From Bryobacteraceae bacterium (GTDB lineage: Bacteria > Acidobacteriota > Terriglobia > Bryobacterales > Bryobacteraceae), in the NCBI GenBank assembly GCA_030041985.1, contig JASIAM010000176.1, forward strand, positions 1 to 34,134: 34,134 nt of DNA, read 5' to 3'. Both the position numbers and the translations under genes were made by a program. Under the pieces are notes generated by a model that was given only the letters and a program-made list of their open reading frames with translations, was not told where the DNA came from and did not search any database. Positions 9,385 to 17,177 of the stretch are shown piece after piece (positions within the stretch are counted from its first letter, which is position 1; every line of letters begins with the position of its first letter).

Positions 9385-10764
9385 TCACACGGCCCCTATA
9401 GCCGGGGAAGGCGCAGCCAGCAGGCGGTTAATGAAATGGGTATCGAGCCGGCCCTCCAGGAAAGCGGGATCGGCCAGGATACGCTTGTGCAGAGGGATCG
9501 ATGTATGAATTCCTTCCACCACAAACATATCGAGCGCGCGCCGCATGCGGGCGATGGCTTCGGCGCGGTCGTTCCCATGGGCAATCAGCTTGGCGATCAG
9601 CGAATCGTAATAAGGCGGCACCACGCAATCGGCGTAGGTCCAGGTGTCCACGCGGATGCCGATGCCGCCGGGAGGATGAAATCCCGTGATCCGTCCCGCT
9701 GAAGGAGCGAAGGTCTCCGGGTTCTCGGCATTGATGCGGCATTCGATGGCGTGCCCGCGCAACTGCACCGGACCGCGCAAGAGAGCGCGCAAGCGCTCGC
9801 CCTGTGCAATACGAATCTGGCTCTTCACGATGTCGATCCCGGTGGTGGCTTCGGTAACCGGGTGTTCCACCTGGACACGCGCATTCACCTCGATGAAATA
9901 TAGGTTGCCGTTCTCATCCATCAAAAACTCCACCGTGCCTGCGTTCGTATATCGCGCCGCCGAGAGAGCCTTTTGCAGCCGCGCGGAAATTTCGTGGCGC
10001 AGCGTGTCGTTCATGGCAGGTGAAGGAGACTCCTCGAGTAGTTTCTGGTGCCGCCGCTGGATACTGCATTCCCGCTCGCCCAGGATCTCCACACTGCCCA
10101 ATTCATCGGCCAGCACTTGAAATTCGATGTGGCGCGGCGCGGCAATATATTTTTCCAGGTAGACGTCCGGCGAACTGAAGGCTGCGCCAGCCTCCTGGCG
10201 GGCCTGTTCCAACAGAGATGGCAGCGCGCCCGCGCTCTCCACCACGCGCATGCCGCGGCCCCCGCCTCCCGCAGAAGCCTTGAGGATGACGGGATAGCCA
10301 ATTCGCTCCGCCACATCGACTGCCTCCTCCGCGCTGGCGAGCACCCCCGCCGATCCCGGAAGAATCGGAACTCCCATTTCCTGCATGAACCCGCGCGCCC
10401 GTTCCTTCACGCCCATCAGCCGGATCACGTCCGGTTTCGGGCCAATGAAGGCTATACCGGACGCTTCACAGACCTCGGCGAAATCGGCGTTTTCACTGAG
10501 GAACCCGTAGCCCGGGTGGATGGCATCCACATTCGTAATTTCGGCGGCGCTGATGATCGAGGGCACGTCGAGGTAACTGCGCGCGCTCTTGGCCGGTCCG
10601 ATGCAGATGGCCTGATCGGCAAAACGCACATGCGAGCTATAGCGGTCGGCTTCCGAGTATACGGCGACGGTTCCTATTCCGAGTTCTTTGCAGGCGCTGA
10701 TGATGCGGATGGCAATTTCGCCGCGATTGGCGATCAGGATTTTCTTAAACCGGCCGGATGGCAA
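9385..10764 (-). CDS. accC: Biotin carboxylase subunit of acetyl-CoA carboxylase
   Basis: A 459-residue protein catalysing ATP-dependent carboxylation of biotin on AccB, the first step of fatty-acid synthesis, in the cytoplasm. Visible landmarks are the N-terminal [30 protein letters not shown], the ATP-grasp glycine loop [45 protein letters not shown] and [14 protein letters not shown], all in the normal order. The frame is open further upstream, but I place the start at the TTG at 10764: it lies 6 nt after GGGGAGG (complement of 10771-10777) and leaves an N-terminus of normal length. The start lies inside the last codons of accB, a 20-nt overlap that implies translational coupling. Confidence 0.96.
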   Translation of the reverse strand: MPSGRFKKILIANRGEIAIRIISACKELGIGTVAVYSEADRYSSHVRFADQAICIGPAKSARSYLDVPSIISAAEITNVDAIHPGYGFLSENADFAEVCEASGIAFIGPKPDVIRLMGVKERARGFMQEMGVPILPGSAGVLASAEEAVDVAERIGYPVILKASAGGGGRGMRVVESAGALPSLLEQARQEAGAAFSSPDVYLEKYIAAPRHIEFQVLADELGSVEILGERECSIQRRHQKLLEESPSPAMNDTLRHEISARLQKALSAARYTNAGTVEFLMDENGNLYFIEVNARVQVEHPVTEATTGIDIVKSQIRIAQGERLRALLRGPVQLRGHAIECRINAENPETFAPSAGRITGFHPPGGIGIRVDTWTYADCVVPPYYDSLIAKLIAHGNDRAEAIARMRRALDMFVVEGIHTSIPLHKRILADPAFLEGRLDTHFINRLLAAPSPAIGAV

Positions 10765-11209
10765 ACAAGGCCTCCCCGTATTCCACCGGTTGTCCATTTT
10801 GGACGAGTTTACTTTCGAGGATGCCGGCGACTTCGGCTTCGATCTCATTCATCAGCTTCATTGACTCTATAATGCAGAGTACTTTTCCAGGCTGGATACT
10901 TTCCCCCACTCGCACGAACGGCGGTGCGCCCGGCGAAGCAGCCTCATAAAAAGTCCCCACAATGGGCGACTTGACGAGCACCAGGTTGGCATCGGGTTCG
11001 GGCCCCGCCGGAGCGGCTGGCGCCGGTGACACCCGCCGTGGCGGTAGTGCGGCGGGAGGAACATTTTCCGTAGAGGGAATCAGAATCTCCTGCCCTTGCG
11101 CCAGCCCGCGGCGGATGCGCACGCGATTTTCCCCGCGCTGCACTTCCAGTTCCGCAATTCCCGTCTCCATGGCCAACTGGATTAATTCACGAATTTCGTC
11201 AGCAGTCAT
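10745..11209 (-). CDS. accB: Biotin carboxyl carrier protein of acetyl-CoA carboxylase
   Basis: A 154-residue protein of normal length. An N-terminal helical segment (1-35, [20 protein letters not shown]) is followed by a Pro/Ala-rich flexible linker (about 50-72) and a C-terminal biotinyl domain (about 77-154) with [18 protein letters not shown] and the biotinylation site [12 protein letters not shown], in which Lys118 is the biotin carrier. It works with the downstream accC product; the carboxyltransferase genes are not in this window. The two genes form an accBC operon on the minus strand, presumably transcribed from the repeat-bearing gap upstream. Confidence 0.96.
   Translation of the reverse strand: MTADEIRELIQLAMETGIAELEVQRGENRVRIRRGLAQGQEILIPSTENVPPAALPPRRVSPAPAAPAGPEPDANLVLVKSPIVGTFYEAASPGAPPFVRVGESIQPGKVLCIIESMKLMNEIEAEVAGILESKLVQNGQPVEYGEALFAIRPV
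10771..10777 (-). promoter_or_regulatory. Ribosome binding site for the TTG start of accC, inside accB
   Basis: The minus strand reads GGGGAGG, 6 nt before TTG at 10764, within the coding sequence of accB. It supports coupled synthesis of the two subunits. Confidence 0.7.
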
Positions 11210-11542
11210 TAATCGACTAGCTTAGCGCGAACACGTAGACGGACCCCACAAAGCAACCGGAAAATCTGAGGGTTGGTCCCGCACGGGTAGCCACGCTTTC
11301 AGCAATCAGCTTTCAGCTATCAGCTTTTAGGATCGGCTTACTGCTGTTGGATTGCGATGTTCGAAAGGATGGCCAAAGTTGAAACGAATGCTGACCGCAC
11401 ACCTTCCGAAGCTGAAAGCTGATTGCTGAGAGCTAAAAACTGGCCATGCGGAAGATTGCCAGTTCCTTTGGTTATCTCGGGCTTGCTTCTGCGACCTCTG
11501 CCCTGATCCGCGGCCCTCAGCGTCGGCGGTGAAGCCACAGCC
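11210..11542. other. Intergenic region upstream of accB with a long inverted repeat
   Basis: A gap of 333 nt without a convincing gene. It must contain the accB promoter, although I cannot point to one. The main content is the inverted repeat described separately (11299-11429) and, at about 11505-11534, a stretch ending in GCGGTGA that resembles one next to the second heptamer hairpin near 18842-18869. A 66-codon minus-strand frame at 11338-11538 crosses these repeats and shows no protein-like features. Confidence 0.6.
11299..11429. repeat. Inverted repeat with 20-nt arms built from TCAG-headed heptamers
   Basis: The arm at 11299-11318 is perfectly complementary to 11410-11429, with 91 nt between. 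Read on the plus strand, the left arm and its inner flank fall into 7-nt units: TCAGCAA, TCAGCTT, TCAGCTA, TCAGCTT. The right arm carries the same units on the other strand. I recall similar short repeated hairpins in acidobacterial intergenic DNA, and heptamer repeats (STRRs) in cyanobacteria. No transposase or target duplication is visible. Confidence 0.85.
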
Positions 11543-12367
11543 TCACAACGGGAATCGCCCCAAGCCCGGAAATGGCAAACCGCCTGATTTCGCGGGCGCC
11601 GGAGCGGGAGATTCGGAAGGTGGCGGCGGCGGTTGGTAACTGCCGAAATTCAGATCGGCGGGGGCAAAGCCCAGGTTGCGGTCAAGCACCATTTCGATCG
11701 TGCTGCCTTTGGCCAAGATGGCATCAGGACCGCGGGTCAGTAACACGCCGATCATTCCAGCGGCGGCTCCCGCGGCTGCGCCGATCCCCGTACCAAGGCC
11801 AATATGCTGGGTAGCTGCGCCTGCAATTACGCCTACACTAGCCCCCGCCGCTGCTGCCTCTCCTATTGTGCGGGCGTCTCCGGCCTTGTTCCCTTCGCTG
11901 ACCACTTTGCCCTCCGCCTTGTCCAGTTCCTCATCGGAGAGGCTATCCACACCACCCAGGCGGGCACGAAAATCGCGCGTAACACCGTTGGGCAGCGTGA
12001 GCGAATCGAAACGCACCCACAATTCCCCGCGGCCCTTCACCCGGCCCGGCTTCTTCACTTCAGTGACGGTGCCGATCACGTAACTCCCGGCCGGAATCAC
12101 GATCCGGCTGTTCGCCAGAATGGGAAATACGGTTTGCAGATAAACCCGGTCGCCTTCCGCCGAGTGCTTGGTGCTCACACTGTTGATCAAGGCCAGCGGC
12201 ACACGAGTACCGGCCGTAACTGTATAATCGCCAGGCGCGGAAGGTCCTACGGTGCCGGCCTGCCGCCAGGCTTCGGGTTGGGGAGCCGGCTGGGCCTCAC
12301 TCGGGCGATCCTGCGCCATGAGAGGAATCGCCAGACAAATGACCACGAAGCAACCGCGTAACGACAT
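11543..12367 (-). CDS. Exported protein with VirB10/TrbI-like beta region and glycine-zipper
   Basis: A 274-residue protein; the ATG at 12367 follows AAGGAG (complement of 12375-12380) at 7 nt. A signal peptide (CFVVICLAIPLMAQ) is followed by a Pro/Gln-rich stretch, then about residues 48-135 with GTRVPLALINSVSTKHSAEG, IPAGSYVIGTV and ELWVRFDSLTLPNG, a pattern similar to the outer-membrane domain of TrbI/VirB10. Residues about 165-215 are Gly/Ala-rich (GTGIGAAAGAAAGMIGVLL), like a glycine zipper that could insert in a membrane. The C-terminus is Pro-rich. No other type IV secretion genes are nearby, so a stand-alone envelope role is more likely than conjugation. The family assignment is tentative. 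Confidence 0.8.
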   Translation of the reverse strand: MSLRGCFVVICLAIPLMAQDRPSEAQPAPQPEAWRQAGTVGPSAPGDYTVTAGTRVPLALINSVSTKHSAEGDRVYLQTVFPILANSRIVIPAGSYVIGTVTEVKKPGRVKGRGELWVRFDSLTLPNGVTRDFRARLGGVDSLSDEELDKAEGKVVSEGNKAGDARTIGEAAAAGASVGVIAGAATQHIGLGTGIGAAAGAAAGMIGVLLTRGPDAILAKGSTIEMVLDRNLGFAPADLNFGSYQPPPPPSESPAPAPAKSGGLPFPGLGRFPL

Positions 12368-12410
12368 GGACAGGCTCCTTAACCGATTCTAGCCTACATA
12401 TCAAACGCGG

Positions 12411-13217
12411 CTAATTGCCGGAAGGTTGCGTGGGAAGAATTATATTCGCGGCACTGGTCTGGCCGCCCGCCGTCACCTGGATCTGCGGATTCGCCGGTAG
12501 ATTGCCGGGCAGTATGAGGTTGATCTGATAGATCCCCGGCGAACCGGGCGTCACACCAGCGTATTGAATGTTACTAGTCCCCTGGTTTCCGCCGTTAGCC
12601 CAGGAAGCCACGGCCGTTCCATTGAACAGCACCTGGAGATTGGTGTTGGTGGGCGCAGGCCCTCCCGGTATGTCCGATTCTCCGGCAATGCTATTCATGC
12701 TGGGATCGGCGCCCAAGCCGGTGACATAAAGGATGATGGTCTCTCCGGGCACCGCGGGTGCGTTGGAAGTGATCTGGGAATAGTCGGCATGTTGCGCGAT
12801 CACAAATCCGTCGCTGGTGGCGAACAGTTGCGGTGCCACCGGAACCAGCGTAATGGTGGCCGTGGGCCCGTACCAACCCTGCCGGTTCACAACCACGTTT
12901 ACGTTGCCGGGGTTAAAGTAACCTGGTACCAGCAGGTTGATTTGCGTGGGGGAAACGTAGATCAGGGGCGCCCACAAGCCGTTAATGCTGACCTGCACAC
13001 CGCCGAGTTGGAGCGGTAGTGAGGTGGCGTTCGACGCCAGCCCGACCGGCGGCGAGTAGGAAAGATTAGAGCCGAAAAGGCTAATGACGGAATTTACCGC
13101 AAACGGGCCGGGCACGAAATCTGCGCCATTAAGAATGCTATCGGAAGTGTAAACAGGCCCCTGCGCGCTCGCCAGGCGCACCGCCAGCGTCCCCAGGACT
13201 ACCCATGCGCGAAACAA
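12411..13217 (-). CDS. Secreted TIGR03437-type protein
   Basis: A 268-residue protein with a signal peptide (about 1-19, ending LASAQ). The TTG at 13217 is preceded by GGAG (complement of 13227-13230) at 9 nt. The mature part has the features I associate with the Solibacter-type domain TIGR03437: VYTSDSILNGADFVPGPFA, SLFGSNLS, VQVSINGLWAPLIYVSPTQINLLVP, a GETIILYVTGLG motif and IYQINLILPGNLPANPQIQVTAGG. In other proteins this module is found at the C-terminus of large secreted proteins; here it makes up nearly the whole protein. The function is unknown, and the fold is probably tandem immunoglobulin-like beta sandwiches. It is divergent from the Rieske oxygenase gene, with 69 nt between the starts. 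Confidence 0.88.
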   Translation of the reverse strand: MFRAWVVLGTLAVRLASAQGPVYTSDSILNGADFVPGPFAVNSVISLFGSNLSYSPPVGLASNATSLPLQLGGVQVSINGLWAPLIYVSPTQINLLVPGYFNPGNVNVVVNRQGWYGPTATITLVPVAPQLFATSDGFVIAQHADYSQITSNAPAVPGETIILYVTGLGADPSMNSIAGESDIPGGPAPTNTNLQVLFNGTAVASWANGGNQGTSNIQYAGVTPGSPGIYQINLILPGNLPANPQIQVTAGGQTSAANIILPTQPSGN

Positions 13218-13286
13218 GATATTGATCTCCGAAATGTTGGTGGGGAGTATACTCGAAATCTATCGAAAATTTATAGAGGCTCTATT

Positions 13287-14561
13287 ATGCTCGATCACGC
13301 CAGGAATCAGCTATTGACGCAAGTGGGTCCTGGAACTCCCATGGGAGGCCTCTTGCGGCGCTACTGGATGCCCATCGCGGCCGTAAGCGAGTTTGAGAAA
13401 ACCAATGTCAAACCGGTGCGCCTTTTGGGTGAGGACCTGACGCTCTACCGGGATTTGAGCGGAACCTTCGGGCTGGTTGGCCGGCTTTGTCCGCATCGCC
13501 GCGCCGACCTCTCCTACGGCTTCGTCGAAGCGCATGGCTTGCGCTGCAATTATCACGGCTGGCTCTTTGAGGAAACCGGCCGTTGCACGGCCCAACCCTA
13601 CGAAGATGCGGCCGCCCCGGAGGCTTGTTTTCGAGACAAAATTCGCATCCAGGCGTACCCCGCCGCAACTCTCGCGGGCCTCGTCTGGGCCTACCTGGGA
13701 CCGCAGCCGGCGCCGCTGGTCCCCAATTGGGAGCCCTTTTGCTGGAAGAACGGCTTCGTACAGATCGTGTTTGCCGACGTGCCCTGCAACTGGTTTCAAT
13801 GCCAGGAGAATTCCATCGACCCGGTACACTTCGAGTGGATGCATGCCAATTGGAGCATGCGCCTGCGAGACCAGACGGGTCCCTACGCGCCCCGGCACCT
13901 CAAGCTGGAATTCGACGAGTTTGACTACGGATTTCAGTACCGGCGCATTCGCGAGGGCATGAACGAGTCCGACCCCATGTGGACCGTAGGCCGCGTCTGC
14001 CTTTGGCCCAACGCCCTATTCACCGGCGATCACTTCGAGTGGCGCGTGCCCGTGGATGATGAAAATACTTTGAGTGTCACCTGGGCGTTCAGCCGCGTGC
14101 CCAAAGAGAGCGAGCCTTATGTGCAGGAGCGTATCCCCGCGTGGCATGGACCCGTAAAGGACCCTGCAACCGGGCGCTGGATCTCGAGCCACATCATGAA
14201 CCAGGATTTCGTCGCCTGGGTGGGCCAGGGAACCATTGCCGACCGTAGCCAAGAGCATCTGGCCACCAGCGACCGGGGTATTCTGCTGCTGCGGAAGCGC
14301 TTGCTGAGTGAACTGGACGCCCTGGCGCGGGGCGAGGACCCCAAAGGCACAATCCGCGATGCAGCGATCAACCAGTGCGTGCCATTGCCCGTAGCCGAGC
14401 GGAAATTGCTCATCGAAGGTTTGCCGCTGGAGGAATTGGCGCGCCATCCCGTCCTGGGCCGTCAGCTATTAGATGGATATCCGTTTCAGGCAGGCCAGCC
14501 CGCCGAAGTGCGCGCGGCTTATGAAGCGGCCATGGGAATCGGCCACACGGCTAACGCCTAA
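13287..14561 (+). CDS. Rieske non-heme iron oxygenase, alpha-subunit type
   Basis: A 424-residue protein, the normal length for the one-component oxygenase partners of the phthalate/vanillate type. The Rieske [2Fe-2S] ligands are CPHR (Cys68, His70) and CNYHGW (Cys87, His90). The catalytic domain has QENSIDPVHFEWMHANW: bridging Asp178 and iron ligands His181 and His186. The third iron ligand should be an acidic residue further on, possibly in the IADRSQEHLATSD region. Such enzymes hydroxylate or demethylate aromatic or related substrates with electrons from a separate reductase, and no reductase gene is adjacent. The substrate cannot be inferred. The stop overlaps that of the convergent neighbour (14558-14561). 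Confidence 0.93.
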   Translation: MLDHARNQLLTQVGPGTPMGGLLRRYWMPIAAVSEFEKTNVKPVRLLGEDLTLYRDLSGTFGLVGRLCPHRRADLSYGFVEAHGLRCNYHGWLFEETGRCTAQPYEDAAAPEACFRDKIRIQAYPAATLAGLVWAYLGPQPAPLVPNWEPFCWKNGFVQIVFADVPCNWFQCQENSIDPVHFEWMHANWSMRLRDQTGPYAPRHLKLEFDEFDYGFQYRRIREGMNESDPMWTVGRVCLWPNALFTGDHFEWRVPVDDENTLSVTWAFSRVPKESEPYVQERIPAWHGPVKDPATGRWISSHIMNQDFVAWVGQGTIADRSQEHLATSDRGILLLRKRLLSELDALARGEDPKGTIRDAAINQCVPLPVAERKLLIEGLPLEELARHPVLGRQLLDGYPFQAGQPAEVRAAYEAAMGIGHTANA

Positions 14562-15073
14562 AACAGCGCTTCCATCAGGCTCACCAGCAAGTCGCGATTC
14601 ACCGGACCTGTCCGCGCGCTACGCCAGTCATAGAAGCGCCAGGATGCCTGATTGTCTTCGATGCAGTAGAACAGAAGCTGATTGCGAATTTCCAGATGAT
14701 CCAGCATCTTCTGGTTGTAGGTACGCACCTCGCCTTCCAGGATGTACGGCACCAGGAATTTCTCTGTCGAAACAAGCTGCGGTCCGGCCAGGAAACTGAT
14801 CTGCATCTGCCGCCCTTGCGAGCTGATCTGTATCAGATTTGTTCCCGATGCCCGAAACATTTCCGGGGCGTATTCGGGCGGGGAAAGCTCGATCTTGGCG
14901 TCCGCCAATGCGCTGTTTACCGAGTCCACAAACTCGGCGCAAATCCGGTGGAGTTCACAAGCCCCCTGCCGCCGCAACCCTGCCACCATGGAAGAATTCA
15001 TCGACAGGCGCTCGGAGCGCCTGGTGGCATCGATCTGTTTGGCGAGCCGCTCGATGGCGTCATCCGGATACAT
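14558..15073 (-). CDS. Uncharacterised 171-residue cytoplasmic protein
   Basis: I do not recognise a named family. The protein has no signal peptide or membrane segment. The N-terminal half is helical and charged (AIERLAKQIDATRRSERLSM), the middle has beta-like stretches (QMQISFLAGPQLVSTEKFLV, VPYILEGEVRTYNQ) and the C-terminus contains WRFYDWRSARTGPVNRDLLV. The composition matches the neighbourhood, and the frame is closed by a stop shared with the convergent oxygenase gene, which supports it being real. Function unknown. Confidence 0.75.
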   Translation of the reverse strand: MYPDDAIERLAKQIDATRRSERLSMNSSMVAGLRRQGACELHRICAEFVDSVNSALADAKIELSPPEYAPEMFRASGTNLIQISSQGRQMQISFLAGPQLVSTEKFLVPYILEGEVRTYNQKMLDHLEIRNQLLFYCIEDNQASWRFYDWRSARTGPVNRDLLVSLMEALF

Positions 15074-15139
15074 AAGGGGGGAACCTTATTGTAAGGCGTC
15101 GACTGTGTTTCTGGCTAATCGGCCCCGCCCCATGCCGCG

Positions 15140-15961
15140 CTATTCGACAGTAAATGCCGCTTTGGCTTCGTAACTCTGGTTGCCGATGGCGTCTTTCACC
15201 TGAATCGCGATCCCATATTCCCCCGGATGCGTATTTTTTTGCGTGGTGATCGACATCGATGCCGGAATCCAGAGCTTGGGGTAAAACGAATCCGTCTGGT
15301 CCGTGGTCGGCTCCGGCTGTGTCCAAAGTGCTTTGCCGGATTGGTCCAGTACGGATACTACATAGCTGACATCGATCTTGTTTTTCGGGCCGTAGCGGAA
15401 CCCGGTAATGTCAAATCGCGTCCACACGGCATCTCCTGCGCGATAAGCCGGCTTCTCTACCGGCTGCGTATCGTCTTCGGAGCGAAAGAACCGCAGATTG
15501 CTCACGGTCAGCATGCCGCCAGGCGGGAGATTGTGGCCGCGCACCGCAAAAGGCACTTTCAATATCGATTGCGACTTGGCGACCACATCATTCACCTTTA
15601 CGACAATTTGATAGGTCCCCGCGCCAATCAACGGCGGCACAGCGATTTCGGTTGCGATCCGCGGCATCCAATCTTTATCCTGCGGGCTGACTTCTTCCGT
15701 TACTTCGTTCTTAACCGGCTCGACCAGCAGCACACCCTTGGGATCGAACGCCTCTACCGAGTAGCTCAGATGAATCTTTTCGTCCGGCGTTTTCTGATAG
15801 TTGTGCACGCGGCAGGAGAAAAAGATGGTCTCGCCCGGAATGACCTCGGAGCCTGTGGGAAGAGCCGCGCCGCCATCGGAGTTTGCCACCAGGGGCCGCA
15901 CGATTTCCAGCGGGGCCGCAGCTAGAGGGAACGCCAAAGCCAGCAGCGCCAGTGCCCGCAT
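15140..15961 (-). CDS. Exported beta-rich protein of unknown function
   Basis: A 273-residue protein starting at the ATG at 15961, whose first residues MRALALLALAFPLAAA form a signal peptide; the longer frame to 16072 would bury this signal inside the protein. The mature part looks like two similar beta-sandwich modules, each with a VIPGETIFFSCRVHNYQ or AGDAVWTRFDITGFRY opening, a Ser-Val/Val-Leu-Asp strand (SYSVEAFDPKG, SYVVSVLDQSGKAL) and a GxGTYQIVVKVND or PGEYGIAIQVKD ending. The repetition suggests an internal duplication. It lies 10 nt downstream of the cbiX-like gene on the same strand, so co-transcription is likely. No catalytic residues are evident. Confidence 0.82.
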   Translation of the reverse strand: MRALALLALAFPLAAAPLEIVRPLVANSDGGAALPTGSEVIPGETIFFSCRVHNYQKTPDEKIHLSYSVEAFDPKGVLLVEPVKNEVTEEVSPQDKDWMPRIATEIAVPPLIGAGTYQIVVKVNDVVAKSQSILKVPFAVRGHNLPPGGMLTVSNLRFFRSEDDTQPVEKPAYRAGDAVWTRFDITGFRYGPKNKIDVSYVVSVLDQSGKALWTQPEPTTDQTDSFYPKLWIPASMSITTQKNTHPGEYGIAIQVKDAIGNQSYEAKAAFTVE

Positions 15962-15971
15962 ACATTCGATT

Positions 15972-16352
15972 CTATCGTGCGCTCCGCCCGTCCGCTTCCC
16001 TTGCTCGATCGAGTAGGATCTCGAGCAGAGCCGAATGGCCCTCGAGCGGCTTCGTAACGTGAATTTCCACACCGGGCCGAACCTTCATCAGGCCCTCCAC
16101 CAGGGCTGGTAAGTCGCGTTCCAGATGCATCCCCAGCGTCAGAAAATAAGGGATCACAACGATCCGGCGAACTCCACGCCGCACCAGACGGTCCACGGCC
16201 TCGGCAAGATCCGGCTGGCCCAATTCGAGAAACGCCGGTTCGACGTGGGGGAATGCGCCGGCGCGCGCGAACTCGGCGGCAAGTGTGCGTACTCCCTCAT
16301 TTGCCGATTCGATGCGCGAACCGTGGGCGAAAACGATGAATCCGGTAATCAG
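15972..16352 (-). CDS. cbiX: Short CbiX-type sirohydrochlorin chelatase with a non-canonical start
   Basis: The frame encodes a small single-domain CbiX protein, which inserts cobalt or iron into sirohydrochlorin for cobalamin or siroheme. Conserved landmarks are FIVFAHGSRIESAN (first catalytic His), PAFLELGQPDL, VIPYFLTLGMHLERDLP (second His) and HPxxV-type strands. An in-frame stop lies at 16365-16367, and between it and the conserved FAHGSR motif no ATG, GTG or TTG exists. The only candidates are CTG (16350-16352) or ATT (16347-16349); homologues begin close to the second (M-T-G-like). The first standard start is a TTG at 16221-16223, which would remove the catalytic His. About 125-126 residues, normal for the short form. 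Either a rare start codon or a sequence error explains this. Confidence 0.8.
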   Translation of the reverse strand: MITGFIVFAHGSRIESANEGVRTLAAEFARAGAFPHVEPAFLELGQPDLAEAVDRLVRRGVRRIVVIPYFLTLGMHLERDLPALVEGLMKVRPGVEIHVTKPLEGHSALLEILLDRAREADGRSAR

Positions 16353-16439
16353 AGCCGGAACGCACTATAGCACACTCGCAAGCTAAGAAGCTGCCAACTG
16401 GAGTTCAAATTGCAACGAAGTTAGACACGGGACGGGCGG

Positions 16440-17123
16440 GTGACTCGTAAAGTCATTTCGGCAGTTGTTGGTTTATGGATAGCAATTCCGGCCTTCGCGC
16501 AGGATTCCGCCGCGCAGGATTCGGCCGATAGAAGCGCATTTCCCTCATCCAGCGCACCCGCAACCACCACGCCCTCGAATTCGACAGTTTCCGCCAAGTG
16601 GAAGCATTTCGTAGAGGAGACGATCACGCCGCTCACCCTGGGGGCGGGCGGTATCAACGGCGCAATTTCCCAAGCCACCAATTCCGACCCGCGTTACGGA
16701 ACCAACTTTGGAGCATTTGCCGAGCGTTTCGGCGCTTCTACGGCCGATAACGTGACACAAAACTTCTTCGGTGACTTCGTAATGGCATCGGTATTTCATG
16801 AGAACGTCATCTATACGCGAAGAGGTCCGAACTACGGAGGCATCTGGAAACGCGCCGGCTACGCCATCAGCCGCGCCTTGATCACCAGAGCGGACAGCGG
16901 GGGCAATATATTCAACTGGTCGAACGTCACCGGCACGGCCATGAGCGCAGGTTTTTCGAACCTCTATTACCCTCGTGCGAGCAGAACAGGCGAAGCATTT
17001 GCCATCCATTTCGGAACGAGCGTGGCCGGCGCCGGCTTCGCCAACCTTTACCCGGAGTTTTGGCCCGATTTCCGCGCGATGCTTCGGCGGCGCCACCTGT
17101 GGCCGGACCATTCAAAGCCGTAG
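16440..17123 (+). CDS. Exported conserved acidobacterial protein of unknown function
   Basis: A 227-residue protein from the GTG at 16440. A signal peptide (about 1-20, ending PAFAQ) precedes a low-complexity Ser/Ala/Thr stretch (about 21-50). The remainder is well structured: KWKHFVEETITPLTLGAGG, GAFAERFGASTADNVTQNFF, GDFVMASVFHENVIYTRRG, GYAISRALITRADSGG and FSNLYYPRASRTG, ending in a hydrophobic Tyr/Trp-rich segment. I recall near relatives in many acidobacterial genomes, always uncharacterised. The helices with small residues and aromatic girdle suggest a membrane-associated or outer-membrane protein. No RBS of note. Confidence 0.82.
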   Translation: MTRKVISAVVGLWIAIPAFAQDSAAQDSADRSAFPSSSAPATTTPSNSTVSAKWKHFVEETITPLTLGAGGINGAISQATNSDPRYGTNFGAFAERFGASTADNVTQNFFGDFVMASVFHENVIYTRRGPNYGGIWKRAGYAISRALITRADSGGNIFNWSNVTGTAMSAGFSNLYYPRASRTGEAFAIHFGTSVAGAGFANLYPEFWPDFRAMLRRRHLWPDHSKP

Positions 17124-17177
17124 CAGGGCAACTTTCTTACGGGTGCCCGGGACTATACTACTTCGTGAGGTAACTCG

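Noticed and set aside
10048-10872. 274-codon open frame on the plus strand
   Set aside because: Antisense to accC and the end of accB, with no family resemblance.
11338-11538. 66-codon minus-strand frame upstream of the VirB10-like gene
   Set aside because: It runs through the heptamer inverted repeat and has no RBS or protein-like composition.
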